NCBI RefSeq assembly: GCF_003626645.1 | Contig: NZ_RBAM01000001.1 | Coordinates: forward strand, 744,001-808,000 | DNA length: 64,000 nt | Source: Streptomyces klenkii | GTDB lineage: Bacteria > Actinomycetota > Actinomycetes > Streptomycetales > Streptomycetaceae | Direction of reading: 5' to 3' | In this document: one piece after another, positions 49,137 through 58,565 of the stretch | Layout of the letters: every line of letters starts with the position of its first letter | Position numbering within the stretch: position 1 is the stretch's first letter | The notes under the pieces: generated by a model | What the model was told of the DNA's origin: nothing | What the model saw: the letters and a program-made list of their open reading frames with translations, nothing else | Database searches by the model: none | Translations under genes and position numbers: made by a program

Positions 49137-49207
49137 GGGTTGACTCAGGAGCCTTACATGCCATTACATACCTACAGTCCTCACGTATCAGGATACTGAG
49201 TCAACCC
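49137..49207. promoter_or_regulatory. 12-bp perfect inverted repeat with 47-bp spacer in MarR/reductase promoter
   Basis: GGGTTGACTCAG (49137-49148) is exactly mirrored by CTGAGTCAACCC (49196-49207). Between them lies a smaller palindrome GTATCAGGATAC (49185-49196). The arms touch the MarR start codon on one side and lie 14 bp before the reductase ATG on the other, so two binding sites for one dimer each could loop or block both promoters. Confidence 0.7.
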
Positions 49208-49221
49208 AAGGGGCTGTAACC

Positions 49222-50172
49222 ATGAAGGCCGTCCTCCTCGACCACGATGACCAGTACCGGGTCGCCGAAATCGACGAACCCGCACCCGGTCCCGGCGAGG
49301 TGGCGATCCGGGTCGCCTACGCCGGGATCCAGTGGGGGGACACCATGGTCCGGGACGGTCACTTCCCCGTGCCGCGTCCCTTCGTGCCCGGCTTCGAGGC
49401 GTCGGGGCGCATCACTGCGGTCGGCGAGGGCGTCGATCCCGGCCGCGTCGGCGAGCCCGTCGCCGCACTGACCACGGCGGGCGCCTGCGCCGAGACGGTT
49501 CTGGCCCCTGCCGCGCTCAGCCTGGGCATCGGCGACCTGTCGCTACGCACCGCCGCGGGCCTCGGCTGGGCCGCGCCCACCGCCTACGACCTGATCAACA
49601 CCGCCGCGCGGGTGCGGCCCGGCGAGAGTGTGCTGATCCATGGCGCGGCGGGCTCGGTCGGCACGCTTGCAGCCCAGTTCGCCCGGCTGGCAGGGGCCGG
49701 CCGGATCGTCGGCGTCGTCGGTAGCACTGCCAGGGCCGACTACGCCGCTCAGTTCGGTTACGACCAGGTTGTGCTGCGTGAAGAGTTCCCGGCGCGGCTC
49801 GGCGGCGGCGCGCCGTTCGACGTGATCCTCGACCCGGTCGGCGGCGCGACCCGCCGCGCCGCCCTGGAGCAGCTCGCGCCGCACGGCCGCCTCGCGGTCT
49901 ACGGAAACCTCGGCACCTACGAACCGGTCTCGGCCGACATCGGCGACCTGCTGATGCAGGGCAAGTCGCTCATCTCGTACAACAGCAACCTGCTCAGCCG
50001 GACCCACCCCGAGCGGCTGGCCGACAGTGCCCGCCGCGCACTCGCCCTTGTCGCGGACGGCCAGGTGCGCGTGGACATCACCGCCGAATACGACCTGGCG
50101 GACCTGGCCACCGCCGTACAACGGCTCGCTGAAGGCGCCACCCACGGCAAGAGCGTCCTCCGCGTCGCCTGA
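49222..50172 (+). CDS. quinone oxidoreductase family (MDR) enzyme
   Basis: A 316-aa zinc-independent MDR reductase. N-terminal domain VLLDHDDQYRVAEIDEPAPG, GFEASGRITAVGEGVDPGRV; Rossmann part LIHGAAGSVGTLAAQFARLA (about 140-160) and FDVILDPVGGATRRAALEQL. AAGGGG lies 8 bases before the ATG. NADPH-dependent reduction of quinones or enones is typical. Expression is probably released when the MarR regulator binds an effector. Confidence 0.88.
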   Translation: MKAVLLDHDDQYRVAEIDEPAPGPGEVAIRVAYAGIQWGDTMVRDGHFPVPRPFVPGFEASGRITAVGEGVDPGRVGEPVAALTTAGACAETVLAPAALSLGIGDLSLRTAAGLGWAAPTAYDLINTAARVRPGESVLIHGAAGSVGTLAAQFARLAGAGRIVGVVGSTARADYAAQFGYDQVVLREEFPARLGGGAPFDVILDPVGGATRRAALEQLAPHGRLAVYGNLGTYEPVSADIGDLLMQGKSLISYNSNLLSRTHPERLADSARRALALVADGQVRVDITAEYDLADLATAVQRLAEGATHGKSVLRVA

Positions 50173-50354
50173 TCATCGAGCGCGGCGCCGACCCGCCCGC
50201 GTGGTGTCCGTGGCCAGTGAAGTTACCCGCGCCGCGTGATGGCATGATCGGTCTGAAGGACGAGCCCCCTCATCGCCCGCCCTTCACCGGAAAGCCACGT
50301 GATCCGGCATGAAGAGTGACATCTTTAACTAATACCTAACAAAACGGCCAAACA

Positions 50355-51740
50355 TTGATATCCAGAGCATCGCGGGTGTTTTCGCGAATAGACAGCAGAA
50401 TCAGCAGAATAAAGTGCGCCGCGCAGGGTCAGCCACGGACGATGCTGTGGGCAACGCTGGGTGTGGTGGCCCTCGGATTCCTCATCGCGCTGGAGATCGC
50501 CGCGCGTCACTACGCCGGTGTACCGGGACCGATCACCAACCAGGTGCGGGAGGTGATATTCGCCCCCAAGCCGGGACCGCTGTACGGCGGTCTGGCGTTG
50601 ATGATGGTGGTGCTCACCTGGCGGCAACGGTTCATCGCGGCCGGTGTCGCGATCGGCATCGATGTCGTTTTCGTGCTGGTGCGCTGGGCGATCGGCGCCA
50701 AGACGCCCGACGGCCACTTCTTCGGCAACGGCGCGTTGTGGGTGATGCTGGGCTACGCGGTCATCGCCGTCACGCGCCGCACCGGCAAGGAACGTGTCCT
50801 GCTACTGAAGGGCGTCGGGCTGGGCCTGCTGCTGGTGGCCGGCCGCAAGACCGGTGACACCTGGCTGCTCATCACGTCGAAGACGCGCCCGACGGTGCTC
50901 GACCAGTACGTCGCAACCGCCGATCACGCACTGGGCAACCCGTCGTGGCTGGCAGGCCGGATCCTTGAGGCCACCGGCCCGATCGGCACCCATATCCTCG
51001 ACGGGGTCTACGCTCAGCTCGCGGTGGCCGCGGTCGTCGTCGCGCTGTACCAGCTGCGCAACGTGGTGGCCGAGCGCCGCTTCCCGAGCCATCACCTGGT
51101 GCGCACGTTCCTGGTGATCGGCCTCCTCGGGCCGGCCATCTACATGATCTTCCCGGTCGTCGGCCCGGTCTTCGCCTACGGCCCGGGCGCATCCGGTACC
51201 GGTGGCGTGGAATGGGCAGTGGCCAACGTATGGCCGGACACGCTGCCGTCGATCGGCCTCCCGCACCCGGTGCCGTACGACGGGATCACCCCGCGGAACT
51301 GCATGCCCAGCCTGCACACGGCCTGGGCCACCGCGATCTTCATTCATTCCCGCAAGGGCCCACGAATTCTGCGATTCGCGGGCGCCTTCTGGCTGATTGC
51401 CACGCTCAGCGCAACGCTGGGCTTCGGCTACCACTACGGCGCGGATCTCGTTGCCGGCGTGGTGTTCTCGCTCACGATCGAAGCAGCTCTGCGCTCGCTC
51501 GACCGCGGCTGGGACCGGTCGGGAACCCAGCTGGTCGCCTACGGCACAGTGGTCTTCACCGCGCTCCTGCTCTCATACCGCTATCTCCCGATGGAAATGG
51601 CCAGGCATCCGTGGGTGTTCGGACCACTTCTCATTCTGGCGATGCTTTCAGTGCTCTTCGGCTACGTACGGACCACCAGAATGTGGGAGCCGAAGCCCAC
51701 ACCGGCGCGGCAACTGGAACTGCAACCCGAACCAGTCTGA
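50355..51740 (+). CDS. PAP2 superfamily integral membrane protein (inositolphosphotransferase/Aur1-like)
   Basis: A protein of up to 461 aa with about ten hydrophobic segments. The phosphatase-type signature is in the C-terminal half: PRNCMPSLHTAWATAIFIHS (the SxxH part, about residues 316-335) and GFGYHYGADLVAGVVFS. This arrangement matches the PAP2_3 group that contains Aur1-like and lipid phosphotransferases. The start is uncertain: TTG at 50355, GTG at 50376 and ATG at 50442 are all possible, and none has a good ribosome binding site. A bidirectional terminator follows. Substrate probably a phospholipid or polyprenyl phosphate. Confidence 0.75.
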   Translation: MISRASRVFSRIDSRISRIKCAAQGQPRTMLWATLGVVALGFLIALEIAARHYAGVPGPITNQVREVIFAPKPGPLYGGLALMMVVLTWRQRFIAAGVAIGIDVVFVLVRWAIGAKTPDGHFFGNGALWVMLGYAVIAVTRRTGKERVLLLKGVGLGLLLVAGRKTGDTWLLITSKTRPTVLDQYVATADHALGNPSWLAGRILEATGPIGTHILDGVYAQLAVAAVVVALYQLRNVVAERRFPSHHLVRTFLVIGLLGPAIYMIFPVVGPVFAYGPGASGTGGVEWAVANVWPDTLPSIGLPHPVPYDGITPRNCMPSLHTAWATAIFIHSRKGPRILRFAGAFWLIATLSATLGFGYHYGADLVAGVVFSLTIEAALRSLDRGWDRSGTQLVAYGTVVFTALLLSYRYLPMEMARHPWVFGPLLILAMLSVLFGYVRTTRMWEPKPTPARQLELQPEPV

Positions 51741-51780
51741 GTCATATGGAAACGGCGTTCCTGTGACCCGTCACGACCAC

Positions 51781-51823
51781 ACAGTTTCGGGCCGACGGCA
51801 GTGTGCCGTCGGCCCGAAACTGT
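51781..51823. terminator. 20-bp perfect hairpin between convergent genes
   Basis: Arms 51781-51800 and 51804-51823 are perfectly complementary with a 3-base loop, 41 bp after the PAP2 gene and 18 bp after the end of the convergent DUF4232 gene. One of the strongest terminators in the window. Confidence 0.9.
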
Positions 51824-51840
51824 CCCCTTCGCCGGGTAGC

Positions 51841-52551
51841 TCAGAAGTCGTAGGGCTTGGCGGTGTTCCAGTTGAGAACGCTCGCCTCGGTCCAGGTGAA
51901 CTTCGACGGCGTGCCGTCGCTGCCGAAGGAGGTCTGCTCGACCGCCGGACCGGTGTCGCCCGTCTGGTCGCGCATGGCGACGGAGAACTCCTCCGAGGTG
52001 TGGGTGTTCACGTTGCCGGAGAAGAGGGCCACGGCCGAGTAGACCTTTCCGCCGGGCTGGACCGTGATACGGGTGTTGCCGCCCGGGGCGTCCTTGTCCG
52101 AGTGGGGGAGGACGTTCACGCTGTCGCCGAGCATGACGGACGGGTACGACGTGACCCAGCACGGCTTGGAGTCGGTGTTCTTCGCGGTGATGAGCAGGTG
52201 CTCCCCGTTCTGCTTCGGGAAGCGGTGCAACACGGAGTAGGACATCTCCTGGCCGTCGCACGCGCGGACGTCCGCGGCGGCTGCCTTGCCGGTGATGGCC
52301 TTCAGTGCGTGAAAGCGGGTGCTGAAGTCCGGCTTGGAAGTGGTCTTGGAAGTGGGCTTGACGGTGGGGGAGCCCCCATGAGGCGGGGCCGTCCGGTGGA
52401 CCATCGCGCGGGGCGTCGCCCCATCCGTGCCGCCGTTGCCGCCGGTGGCTGCCGTGGAGCCACCGGCGGCGGTCAGGGTCAGGGTCAGGGCGAGCGTGGC
52501 GGTGGCTGCCGCGGCGGCCGCTGTGATGGTACGGATGCGAGAAGTACGCAT
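51841..52551 (-). CDS. secreted DUF4232 protein
   Basis: A 236-aa exported protein. ATG at 52551 follows GGGAGC; the frame goes on upstream to 52716 but without a leader. Signal peptide MRTSRIRTITAAAAAATATL. A low-complexity Gly/Thr/Lys segment (about 30-75) precedes the DUF4232 beta-sandwich (about 95-230) with RACDGQEMSYSVLHRF, SKPCWVTSYPSVMLGDS. Unlike the gene at 4960 it lacks a lipobox Cys. Role unknown. Confidence 0.8.
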   Translation of the reverse strand: MRTSRIRTITAAAAAATATLALTLTLTAAGGSTAATGGNGGTDGATPRAMVHRTAPPHGGSPTVKPTSKTTSKPDFSTRFHALKAITGKAAAADVRACDGQEMSYSVLHRFPKQNGEHLLITAKNTDSKPCWVTSYPSVMLGDSVNVLPHSDKDAPGGNTRITVQPGGKVYSAVALFSGNVNTHTSEEFSVAMRDQTGDTGPAVEQTSFGSDGTPSKFTWTEASVLNWNTAKPYDF

Positions 52552-52731
52552 GGGGGCTCCCCGGGTAAAGACGTGGATCTCGCGGTACGTTCCCGCGATG
52601 TGCTCATCCTTGCCGGGCCGGCTGATGTACCGCTCACGTCCGGCTGATGTCCCACTCACGTCCGGCGGGCCGCCGCCGCCGTTCACGCGCGTCTCACAGT
52701 CCCACCACCCCGCCACCCCGCCAACGCACGC

Positions 52732-55551
52732 TCACGGCCGAGCCGTAAGCCTCCCCAGCGCCGCGTCGTACCGCGCCCGGAACCCCTCATCCGCCGACAC
52801 CCGCAGCAGCGCTGCGAGCGCCCGTACCTCACCGTCCTCGTAGCCGGACGACTCCGCCTCCCGCGCCGCCAGGTCGAGCTGCCGGATGCCCTCGGCCTCG
52901 TCCCCGAGCCCCAGCAGCGCCTCTCCCTTCACCATGAGCAACAGCATCCGGGGCACGTCGGCCGTGCCCGATCGATCGCCGGCGGCGAGGGCCTCGGTCG
53001 CCGTGTCGAGGGCCGAGCGCCACTGCCCGGCGTCGACCTGATGCCGGGCGAGGTGTTGCAGGGCCAGTCGCTCGGTGGTCCGGTCGTCGGCCTTGCGCGC
53101 CAGCTCCACCGCCCGCTCGCAGCTTCGCGCGGCCTCGTCCGGGCCGCCGAGCGCCGCTTGGGCCATGGCCAGGACGATCAGCGCGTTCGCCTCGGCGCAC
53201 GGGTCGCCCGCCCGGGAGGCGAGCGCGGAAGCGATGCTCAGGTGAGTGAGCGCCTCCGCGATGCGCCCTTCCTCGATCAGCACCCAGCCGAGCACGTTCA
53301 GCACCCGCGACTCGCCGTGCTGATCGGCGACGGCCCGGGCCGCCTCCAGCCCGGTCTCCAGGAGCGGTACCCAGCCGTCCCGCACGCGCCACACGATCAG
53401 CGGCCACAGCGTCAGGACGATCCGCCAGGTCCTGTCGTGCAGCCCGGCGGTACGCGCCGCGGCCACCGCCAGCGTGAGGTCGTCCCGCTCGGCCGCGTAC
53501 CAGGCCACGGCGGCGGACCGGTCGCCGAACTCCCGTACGGCGGCGGGCGGTAGGAAATCCGCCGGCAGCGGGAAACAGTCCTCGTTGCCGGGTTCGGCCG
53601 CCGCCATGGCCGCGATGGCCGTGGCGATGTAGAGGTCGAGTACCCGCTTGAGCGCATCGGGCCCGGCGTCCAGGCCACGCGCGTAGAGTCGTACGAGATC
53701 GTGCAGCGTCCAGCGGCCCGGAGCCGTCTCCGTGACCAGGTGCGCGACGGCCAACCGCTCCAGGGCGCTCTCGGCGGCGGCCGGGTCGGTGCCCGCAAGG
53801 GCAGCCGCCGTGTACCGGTCGACGTGCGTGCCGGGGTGCCGGCCGAGATGGGCGAACTGATGGGAAACATGCCCAGGGAGCTGTTGCAGGGTCAGGCGCA
53901 GCGCTGCTCGTACGCCGGTGTCCTCCACGTCCAGCAGGCTCAGCCGACGCGTCTCGTCGGACAGCTCGGCGGTCATCGCCCCCAGCGACCAGGCCGGCCG
54001 CTGCGCCAGCCTGGCGGCGGCAACCCGGAGCGCCAGCGGCAGCCCGCCGCACAGCTCGGCCAGCTGCCGCGCGGCCACCGGCTCCGCGAGCACCCGTTCC
54101 GTACCGAGCACCCCGGCCAGGAGCGCCGTGCTGTCCTCCGGGCCGAGCACGTCCACGGGAACGGGCCGGGCGGCGTCGGTGACGATCAGCCCCGGCAGCC
54201 GGTGTCTGCTGGTGACGACGGTGACGCAGCGGAGACCGCCCGGCAGAAGCGGCCTGACCTGCTCGGAGTCACGCGCGTTGTCGAGCACCACGAGGAGCTG
54301 ACGGTCGGCGGCGAACGACCGGAACAGCGCGGCCGCGCCGTTCGCCGACTCCGGTATCCGGTGCAGCGAGACCCCGAGCGCAAGCAGGAACTCGCGCAGC
54401 ACCTCGATGAGGGCCGGCTCGCCCGTATCGCCGAAGCCGCGCAGGTCGGCGTAGAGCAACCCGTCGGGGAAACCGGCACGGCCGTGGTGTGCCCAGTGCA
54501 GCACCAGCGCCGTCTTCCCGACCCCGGCGGGCCCGGTCACCAGGCAGACGGGCGCCTCGCCCGCGGCAGCCCGCGACAGGGCGGCGAGCTCCGCCACCCG
54601 CCCATGGAAACCGCGCGGCGCGCGCGGCAGCAGATCGGGCCCACTGGTGTGGGGAACGGCGGCCGGTACGGGAGCAGGAGACGGGGCCTGCATCGATGTG
54701 GCCGGGGGAGAGGCCTGAGTCGTGGTGACCGGGCCCGATGCCTGAACTGTGGCGGCGGCTTTCGTCATGTCCCCTGCGGTGGCCTCCGCCGTCATGTCTC
54801 CTTCCCTGCCTTCCCCGCCGCACAGGGCCACGGCATAGGCGTCCGCAAGCTCCCGGCCCGGGTCCACACCCAGCTCGTCGGCGAGCAACCGCCGAGTGCG
54901 ATGGAACCAGTCGAGCGCCTCCGAGCGACGGCCCGCCCTCCGGAGCGCCTCCATGAGGGCGACGGACAGCGATTCGCGCAGCGGATGGGCGACGGCCTCC
55001 GCGCGGAGCACGGCGGCGGCCCGGGCGTGCTCACCCAACCGCGCGTACCCGCAGGCCAGCTGCTCCACAGAAGCCAGCCGGAGCTCCTCCAGCGCGTGCG
55101 CGGCGGCCTGGAGCGGCGGACTCGGATACGCGTCGGCCAGCGCGGGCCCCTGCCACAACGACAGCGCCTCCTGATACATCGCCACCGCGTCGGCCGGGGC
55201 GCGCTGCTCCCGGGCCAGGGTTACGAGCTCCTCGAAGCGGTACGCGTCCAGCAGCGTCTCCGGCATCCGCAGGACGTAGCCCGCGCTCCGGGTGATCAGC
55301 TCGACCCCGAACGTCTCGGCGCCGGCGGCCGTCAGCAGGGTCCGCAGCTTCGACACATGGCCCTGGATGACCCCGCGGGCATGCAGCGGAGGCTCGTAGT
55401 CCCACAGAGCAGCCGTCAGCTGTTCGACCGAGAGCGAGTAGTTGGGCCTCAGCAACAACGCGGCGAGCAGACTGCGCCGTTTGGCGGGGCCGAGCGGGAC
55501 GTCGCCGTTCTCAGTGCCGATCGCCACCGTTCCAAGCAGCCGGAATTCCAC
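52732..55551 (-). CDS. AfsR/SARP family regulator with BTAD, NB-ARC and TPR domains
   Basis: A 939-aa pleiotropic-type regulator. Order: OmpR-like winged helix (about 1-95, RRSLLAALLLRPNYSLSVEQ), bacterial transcriptional activation domain (about 98-245, AYRFEELVTLAREQ, GVDPGRELADAYAVAL-type end), a Pro/Ala/Gln linker (about 250-305), NB-ARC ATPase with Walker A VTGPAGVGKTALVLHW and an LVVLDNARDSEQV Walker B, then TPR-like helices (about 720-930). AfsR-type proteins activate secondary metabolism genes. It is 30 kb from the bls genes, so a direct link is only a possibility. The layout is full length and intact. Confidence 0.9.
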   Translation of the reverse strand: MEFRLLGTVAIGTENGDVPLGPAKRRSLLAALLLRPNYSLSVEQLTAALWDYEPPLHARGVIQGHVSKLRTLLTAAGAETFGVELITRSAGYVLRMPETLLDAYRFEELVTLAREQRAPADAVAMYQEALSLWQGPALADAYPSPPLQAAAHALEELRLASVEQLACGYARLGEHARAAAVLRAEAVAHPLRESLSVALMEALRRAGRRSEALDWFHRTRRLLADELGVDPGRELADAYAVALCGGEGREGDMTAEATAGDMTKAAATVQASGPVTTTQASPPATSMQAPSPAPVPAAVPHTSGPDLLPRAPRGFHGRVAELAALSRAAAGEAPVCLVTGPAGVGKTALVLHWAHHGRAGFPDGLLYADLRGFGDTGEPALIEVLREFLLALGVSLHRIPESANGAAALFRSFAADRQLLVVLDNARDSEQVRPLLPGGLRCVTVVTSRHRLPGLIVTDAARPVPVDVLGPEDSTALLAGVLGTERVLAEPVAARQLAELCGGLPLALRVAAARLAQRPAWSLGAMTAELSDETRRLSLLDVEDTGVRAALRLTLQQLPGHVSHQFAHLGRHPGTHVDRYTAAALAGTDPAAAESALERLAVAHLVTETAPGRWTLHDLVRLYARGLDAGPDALKRVLDLYIATAIAAMAAAEPGNEDCFPLPADFLPPAAVREFGDRSAAVAWYAAERDDLTLAVAAARTAGLHDRTWRIVLTLWPLIVWRVRDGWVPLLETGLEAARAVADQHGESRVLNVLGWVLIEEGRIAEALTHLSIASALASRAGDPCAEANALIVLAMAQAALGGPDEAARSCERAVELARKADDRTTERLALQHLARHQVDAGQWRSALDTATEALAAGDRSGTADVPRMLLLMVKGEALLGLGDEAEGIRQLDLAAREAESSGYEDGEVRALAALLRVSADEGFRARYDAALGRLTARP

Positions 55552-55674
55552 AGGTTTCCATGCCTCCTCATATGAAAGGAACAGGATGCCTGCTGGAGGA
55601 CGGTTACCCGGTCATGGGCCACCTGCTGCCGGCCCGGGCCGAACCCGCCGCCGCCTACCGGGCGCGGGGAAGAG

Positions 55675-55836
55675 TCAGTCCTCCCCGACCCAGCTCAATT
55701 CGCGGGCCGAATCGCGGTGGGGCCCGGTGTGGCCCGCAGGCAGGCTGCACTTGGGCCATCCGAAGTCGTCCATGCGGTTGTCGGGGCCGAGGGCGGCGCA
55801 GCGCGGCTCGTCGGGTGCTGATGTGTTGTTGATCAT
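55675..55836 (-). CDS. short conserved-looking protein (53 aa)
   Basis: Reads MINNTSAPDEPRCAALGPDN, RMDDFGWPKCSLPAGHTGPH, RDSARELSWVGED. The two Cys and His residues (C...C...H..PH) and the ordered composition differ from chance frames and are reminiscent of short phage- or plasmid-type zinc-binding proteins of Streptomyces. GC-rich third positions support coding. Ribosome binding site weak. Function unknown. Confidence 0.45.
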   Translation of the reverse strand: MINNTSAPDEPRCAALGPDNRMDDFGWPKCSLPAGHTGPHRDSARELSWVGED

Positions 55837-55924
55837 GCGCCAACTCTCGCACACCTGGTCGGCCGACCTCGGGGTGAGGGTGGAGTGGGCAGGAGCGCTC
55901 GGTTGATCGCAGACGCGGCGGCTT

Positions 55925-56860
55925 TCAGTGCCGAATCACCCAGCCGGGCACCCAGGTCCCGGCGGCGTCGTGCCCGGCCGCTGTGGCGGCGAGGTGGGCG
56001 CGGAGGGTGGCCAGCGCCGGGTGGGGGTTGTCGCGGTGCCAGAGGAGCGAGTGCGGGTAGACGGGCGTCGGGTCGGTCACCGGGATGCGGCGCAGGCCGT
56101 GCCCGGAGGGCCAGACGAGGCGGGTGTGCTCGCCCATGAAGGTGGCCAGGGCCGGGGTGTCGGCGACGGTGTCGAGGAGTGCGTCGGAGCCGAAGTTGGG
56201 GCCGGTCGCCTCGATGGTGAGGCCGAACTCGGCGACGAGGTCGTCGTAATACGCGGCCCACTCGGTACCGGGGATGATGCCGGGCATCCAGATCCGGTGC
56301 CCGGCGAGCTGGGCGATGGTCACCGACCTGGCGCCCGCCAGCGCGTGGCCGGGGCCGGTGAGGAGCTGGAGCGGCTCGTCGAGCACCCGGACGGATTCGA
56401 TGTCCTCGGGGAGGGGCCGGCCGGGCGCGGCGACGGCGCGGAAGGAGGCGTCGATCTCACCGGAGCGGATGGCGGTGACGGCCGTCTCGATGTCGAGCAG
56501 CATCAGCACGTCGAGGTCGATCTCGGGGTGCGCCTGGTGGAAGCCCCGCATCAGGCCCGACGCGGCGCCGCGCGAGGCGATGATGTCGACGCGCAAGGGA
56601 CGGCGGCCGGTACGTACGGACGCGACCGCGCGCTCGGCGACGCGCAGCAGCTCGCGCGCGTGGGGCAGGAACGCCTGCCCGTCGATGGTGAGCTCGGCGC
56701 CGCGCGGCGTGCGGGTGAACAGCCGTACGCCGAGGTTGCGCTCCAGCGCGCCGATGCGCTTGGAGACGGCCTGCTGGGTGACCGCCAGCTCGGCGGCGGC
56801 CTCCCGGAACTGCCCCGCGTCGGCGGCGGCGACGAATGTCCGGACGGTATCGAGGTCCAT
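55925..56860 (-). CDS. LysR family regulator
   Basis: A 311-aa LysR-type regulator. HTH at about 1-60 (LDTVRTFVAAADAGQFREAA, AVTQQAVSKRIGALERNLGV). Substrate-binding domain about 90-300. It is divergent from an MFS transporter gene 133 bp away, the usual arrangement for regulated efflux (inference). Effector unknown. Confidence 0.9.
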   Translation of the reverse strand: MDLDTVRTFVAAADAGQFREAAAELAVTQQAVSKRIGALERNLGVRLFTRTPRGAELTIDGQAFLPHARELLRVAERAVASVRTGRRPLRVDIIASRGAASGLMRGFHQAHPEIDLDVLMLLDIETAVTAIRSGEIDASFRAVAAPGRPLPEDIESVRVLDEPLQLLTGPGHALAGARSVTIAQLAGHRIWMPGIIPGTEWAAYYDDLVAEFGLTIEATGPNFGSDALLDTVADTPALATFMGEHTRLVWPSGHGLRRIPVTDPTPVYPHSLLWHRDNPHPALATLRAHLAATAAGHDAAGTWVPGWVIRH

Positions 56861-56993
56861 GCGGACACCCTAGGGGTACAACCATTGGTTGTGGCTGACG
56901 CCTCTGCGGTTGTTTGATCGCTGGTTACGGTGCTCGCTTTGATGCTCCTGATCGCGGATCGGTTGTGCGGGGGAGTGGCGAGGGGCGGCGGGC

Positions 56994-58409
56994 ATGAAGA
57001 GCGGGCACTGGTGGGGACAGCGCTGGCGGGGACAGCGTGGGCGGGGCCGGCACCGGCAGGGCCGGTACCGGCGGGGGCATCTACTCGGCCCTTTGTTCGG
57101 ACAGCTGCTCAGCCCCCTGCTCGGGCATCGGCTGGGGCGGCAGTTCGGGTGGCTCTGGGGAGCGTACGGGGCCAGCGCGCTCGGCACGTGGCTCGCCTTC
57201 GGCGCGTTCCCGCTGATCGCCATCCAGGTGCTGCACGCCGGCCCGGCCGAGGTCGCCGCGCTCTCCTCCGTAGGGGCTGCGGTGGGCGCGGCCGTGGCGG
57301 TGCCGCTCGGCCCGTGGGTGGAGTTCCGCCGCAAGCGGCCGGTGCTGATCGCGACGGACCTGGTGCGGTTCGCGGCGCTGCTGACGATCCCCGCCGCGTT
57401 CGCGCTCGGCGTGCTCACCTTTCTCCAGCTCCTGCTGGTCTCGGTCGTCGTCGCGGCGGCCGACATCACCTTCCGCGCCGCCTCCGGCGCGTACCTGAAG
57501 ACGCTGCTGCCGGCCGAGGACCTGCTCGTCGCCAATGCCCGATTCGAGTCCACGGCCTGGACGACCACGATCATCGGACCGCCGCTGGGCGGCATGGCGA
57601 TCGGCCTCCTCGGTCCGGTGGCGACGGTGGTGGCCGACGCGCTCAGCTACCTGCTCTCGGCCCTGGGCATCCGCGCGACGGGCGGGCGCGAGCCGCGGCC
57701 CGATCGCCGGCAGGCCCCGCGCATGCGGGCCGGGGACCTGCTCGACGGCTGGCGGTACATCCTCGCCGACGCGACGCTGCGTCCGCTGTTCTTCAACACC
57801 GCCTTGTTCAACGGCCTGGTGATGGCCGCCGAGCCGCTACTGGCCGTCCTGATGCTCGGCCGGCTCGGGTTCGCGCCCTGGCAGTACGGCCTCGCCTTCG
57901 CCGCGCCCTCGATCGGCGGGCTGCTCGGTGCGCGGCTGGCCCGGCCGCTCGTCACCCGGTTCGGGCAGCACCAGGTCCTGGTCGTGGCCGGGACCCTACG
58001 CGCGATCTGGCCCGTCGGCCTGGCTTTCCTGGGCCCGGGAACCGGAGGGCTGCTGCTGGTGATGGGAGTCGAGCTCGGGCTCATCTTCTGCTGCGCGGTC
58101 TTCAACCCCGTCTACGCCACCTACCGCCTTGAGCGCACCGCGACCGATCGGGTCGCCCGCACGCTGTCCGCCTGGGCGGTGACGACCAAGGCCTCGACGG
58201 CTTTCCTGACGGCCGTCTGGGGCGTGCTGGGCGTCCTGCTCGGCCCGCGCACGGCCATCGGCCTCGCCGGCGTACTCCTGCTGGCGACCCCACTGCTACT
58301 CCCTCGCCGCGCGGCAGGGCTTCGGCTACTGCGGCTGCGACTGTGGCTGCGGCCGCGCGTCAGGGACGCACTCGGTACGGGCTTCGGACGCGGCGGTGGA
58401 GGGCGTTGA
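56994..58409 (+). CDS. MFS transporter
   Basis: Up to 471 aa, about 12 transmembrane segments of the major facilitator superfamily drug-exporter kind: LWGAYGASALGTWLAFGAFP is the first segment, with GPWVEFRRKRPVLIATDLVR as the loop 2-3 motif. The first about 45 residues are Arg/Gly/His-rich and probably over-extend the gene; a start further in is likely. Divergent from LysR. Strong hairpin 58451-58500 ends the transcript. Substrate unknown. Confidence 0.85.
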   Translation: MKSGHWWGQRWRGQRGRGRHRQGRYRRGHLLGPLFGQLLSPLLGHRLGRQFGWLWGAYGASALGTWLAFGAFPLIAIQVLHAGPAEVAALSSVGAAVGAAVAVPLGPWVEFRRKRPVLIATDLVRFAALLTIPAAFALGVLTFLQLLLVSVVVAAADITFRAASGAYLKTLLPAEDLLVANARFESTAWTTTIIGPPLGGMAIGLLGPVATVVADALSYLLSALGIRATGGREPRPDRRQAPRMRAGDLLDGWRYILADATLRPLFFNTALFNGLVMAAEPLLAVLMLGRLGFAPWQYGLAFAAPSIGGLLGARLARPLVTRFGQHQVLVVAGTLRAIWPVGLAFLGPGTGGLLLVMGVELGLIFCCAVFNPVYATYRLERTATDRVARTLSAWAVTTKASTAFLTAVWGVLGVLLGPRTAIGLAGVLLLATPLLLPRRAAGLRLLRLRLWLRPRVRDALGTGFGRGGGGR

Positions 58410-58450
58410 GGTCACGAATCGTTCCCGCATGCTCATCGCCCGGGAGTTGA

Positions 58451-58500
58451 GCCGACCTCGCCGCCGGCCGGCTGGTCAGCCGACCGGCGGCGAGGTCGGC
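58451..58500. terminator. long interrupted hairpin
   Basis: Arms 58451-58467 and 58484-58500 (17 bp) with an inner 6-bp extension (CGGCTG/CAGCCG) after one mismatch. It lies between the convergent MFS and quinone reductase genes, so it may serve both. Confidence 0.85.
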
Positions 58501-58565
58501 GAGCCCTGGGCTGACTGCGATCGACCCACAAATTCTGCTTGATTGAGGACGCGCTCAGTCGCCTT

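Noticed and set aside
53701..55575. Plus-strand open frame of 624 codons opposite the AfsR-like gene
   Set aside because: Low-information Gln/Gly/Arg composition, no start signal, fully covered by a multi-domain gene on the other strand.
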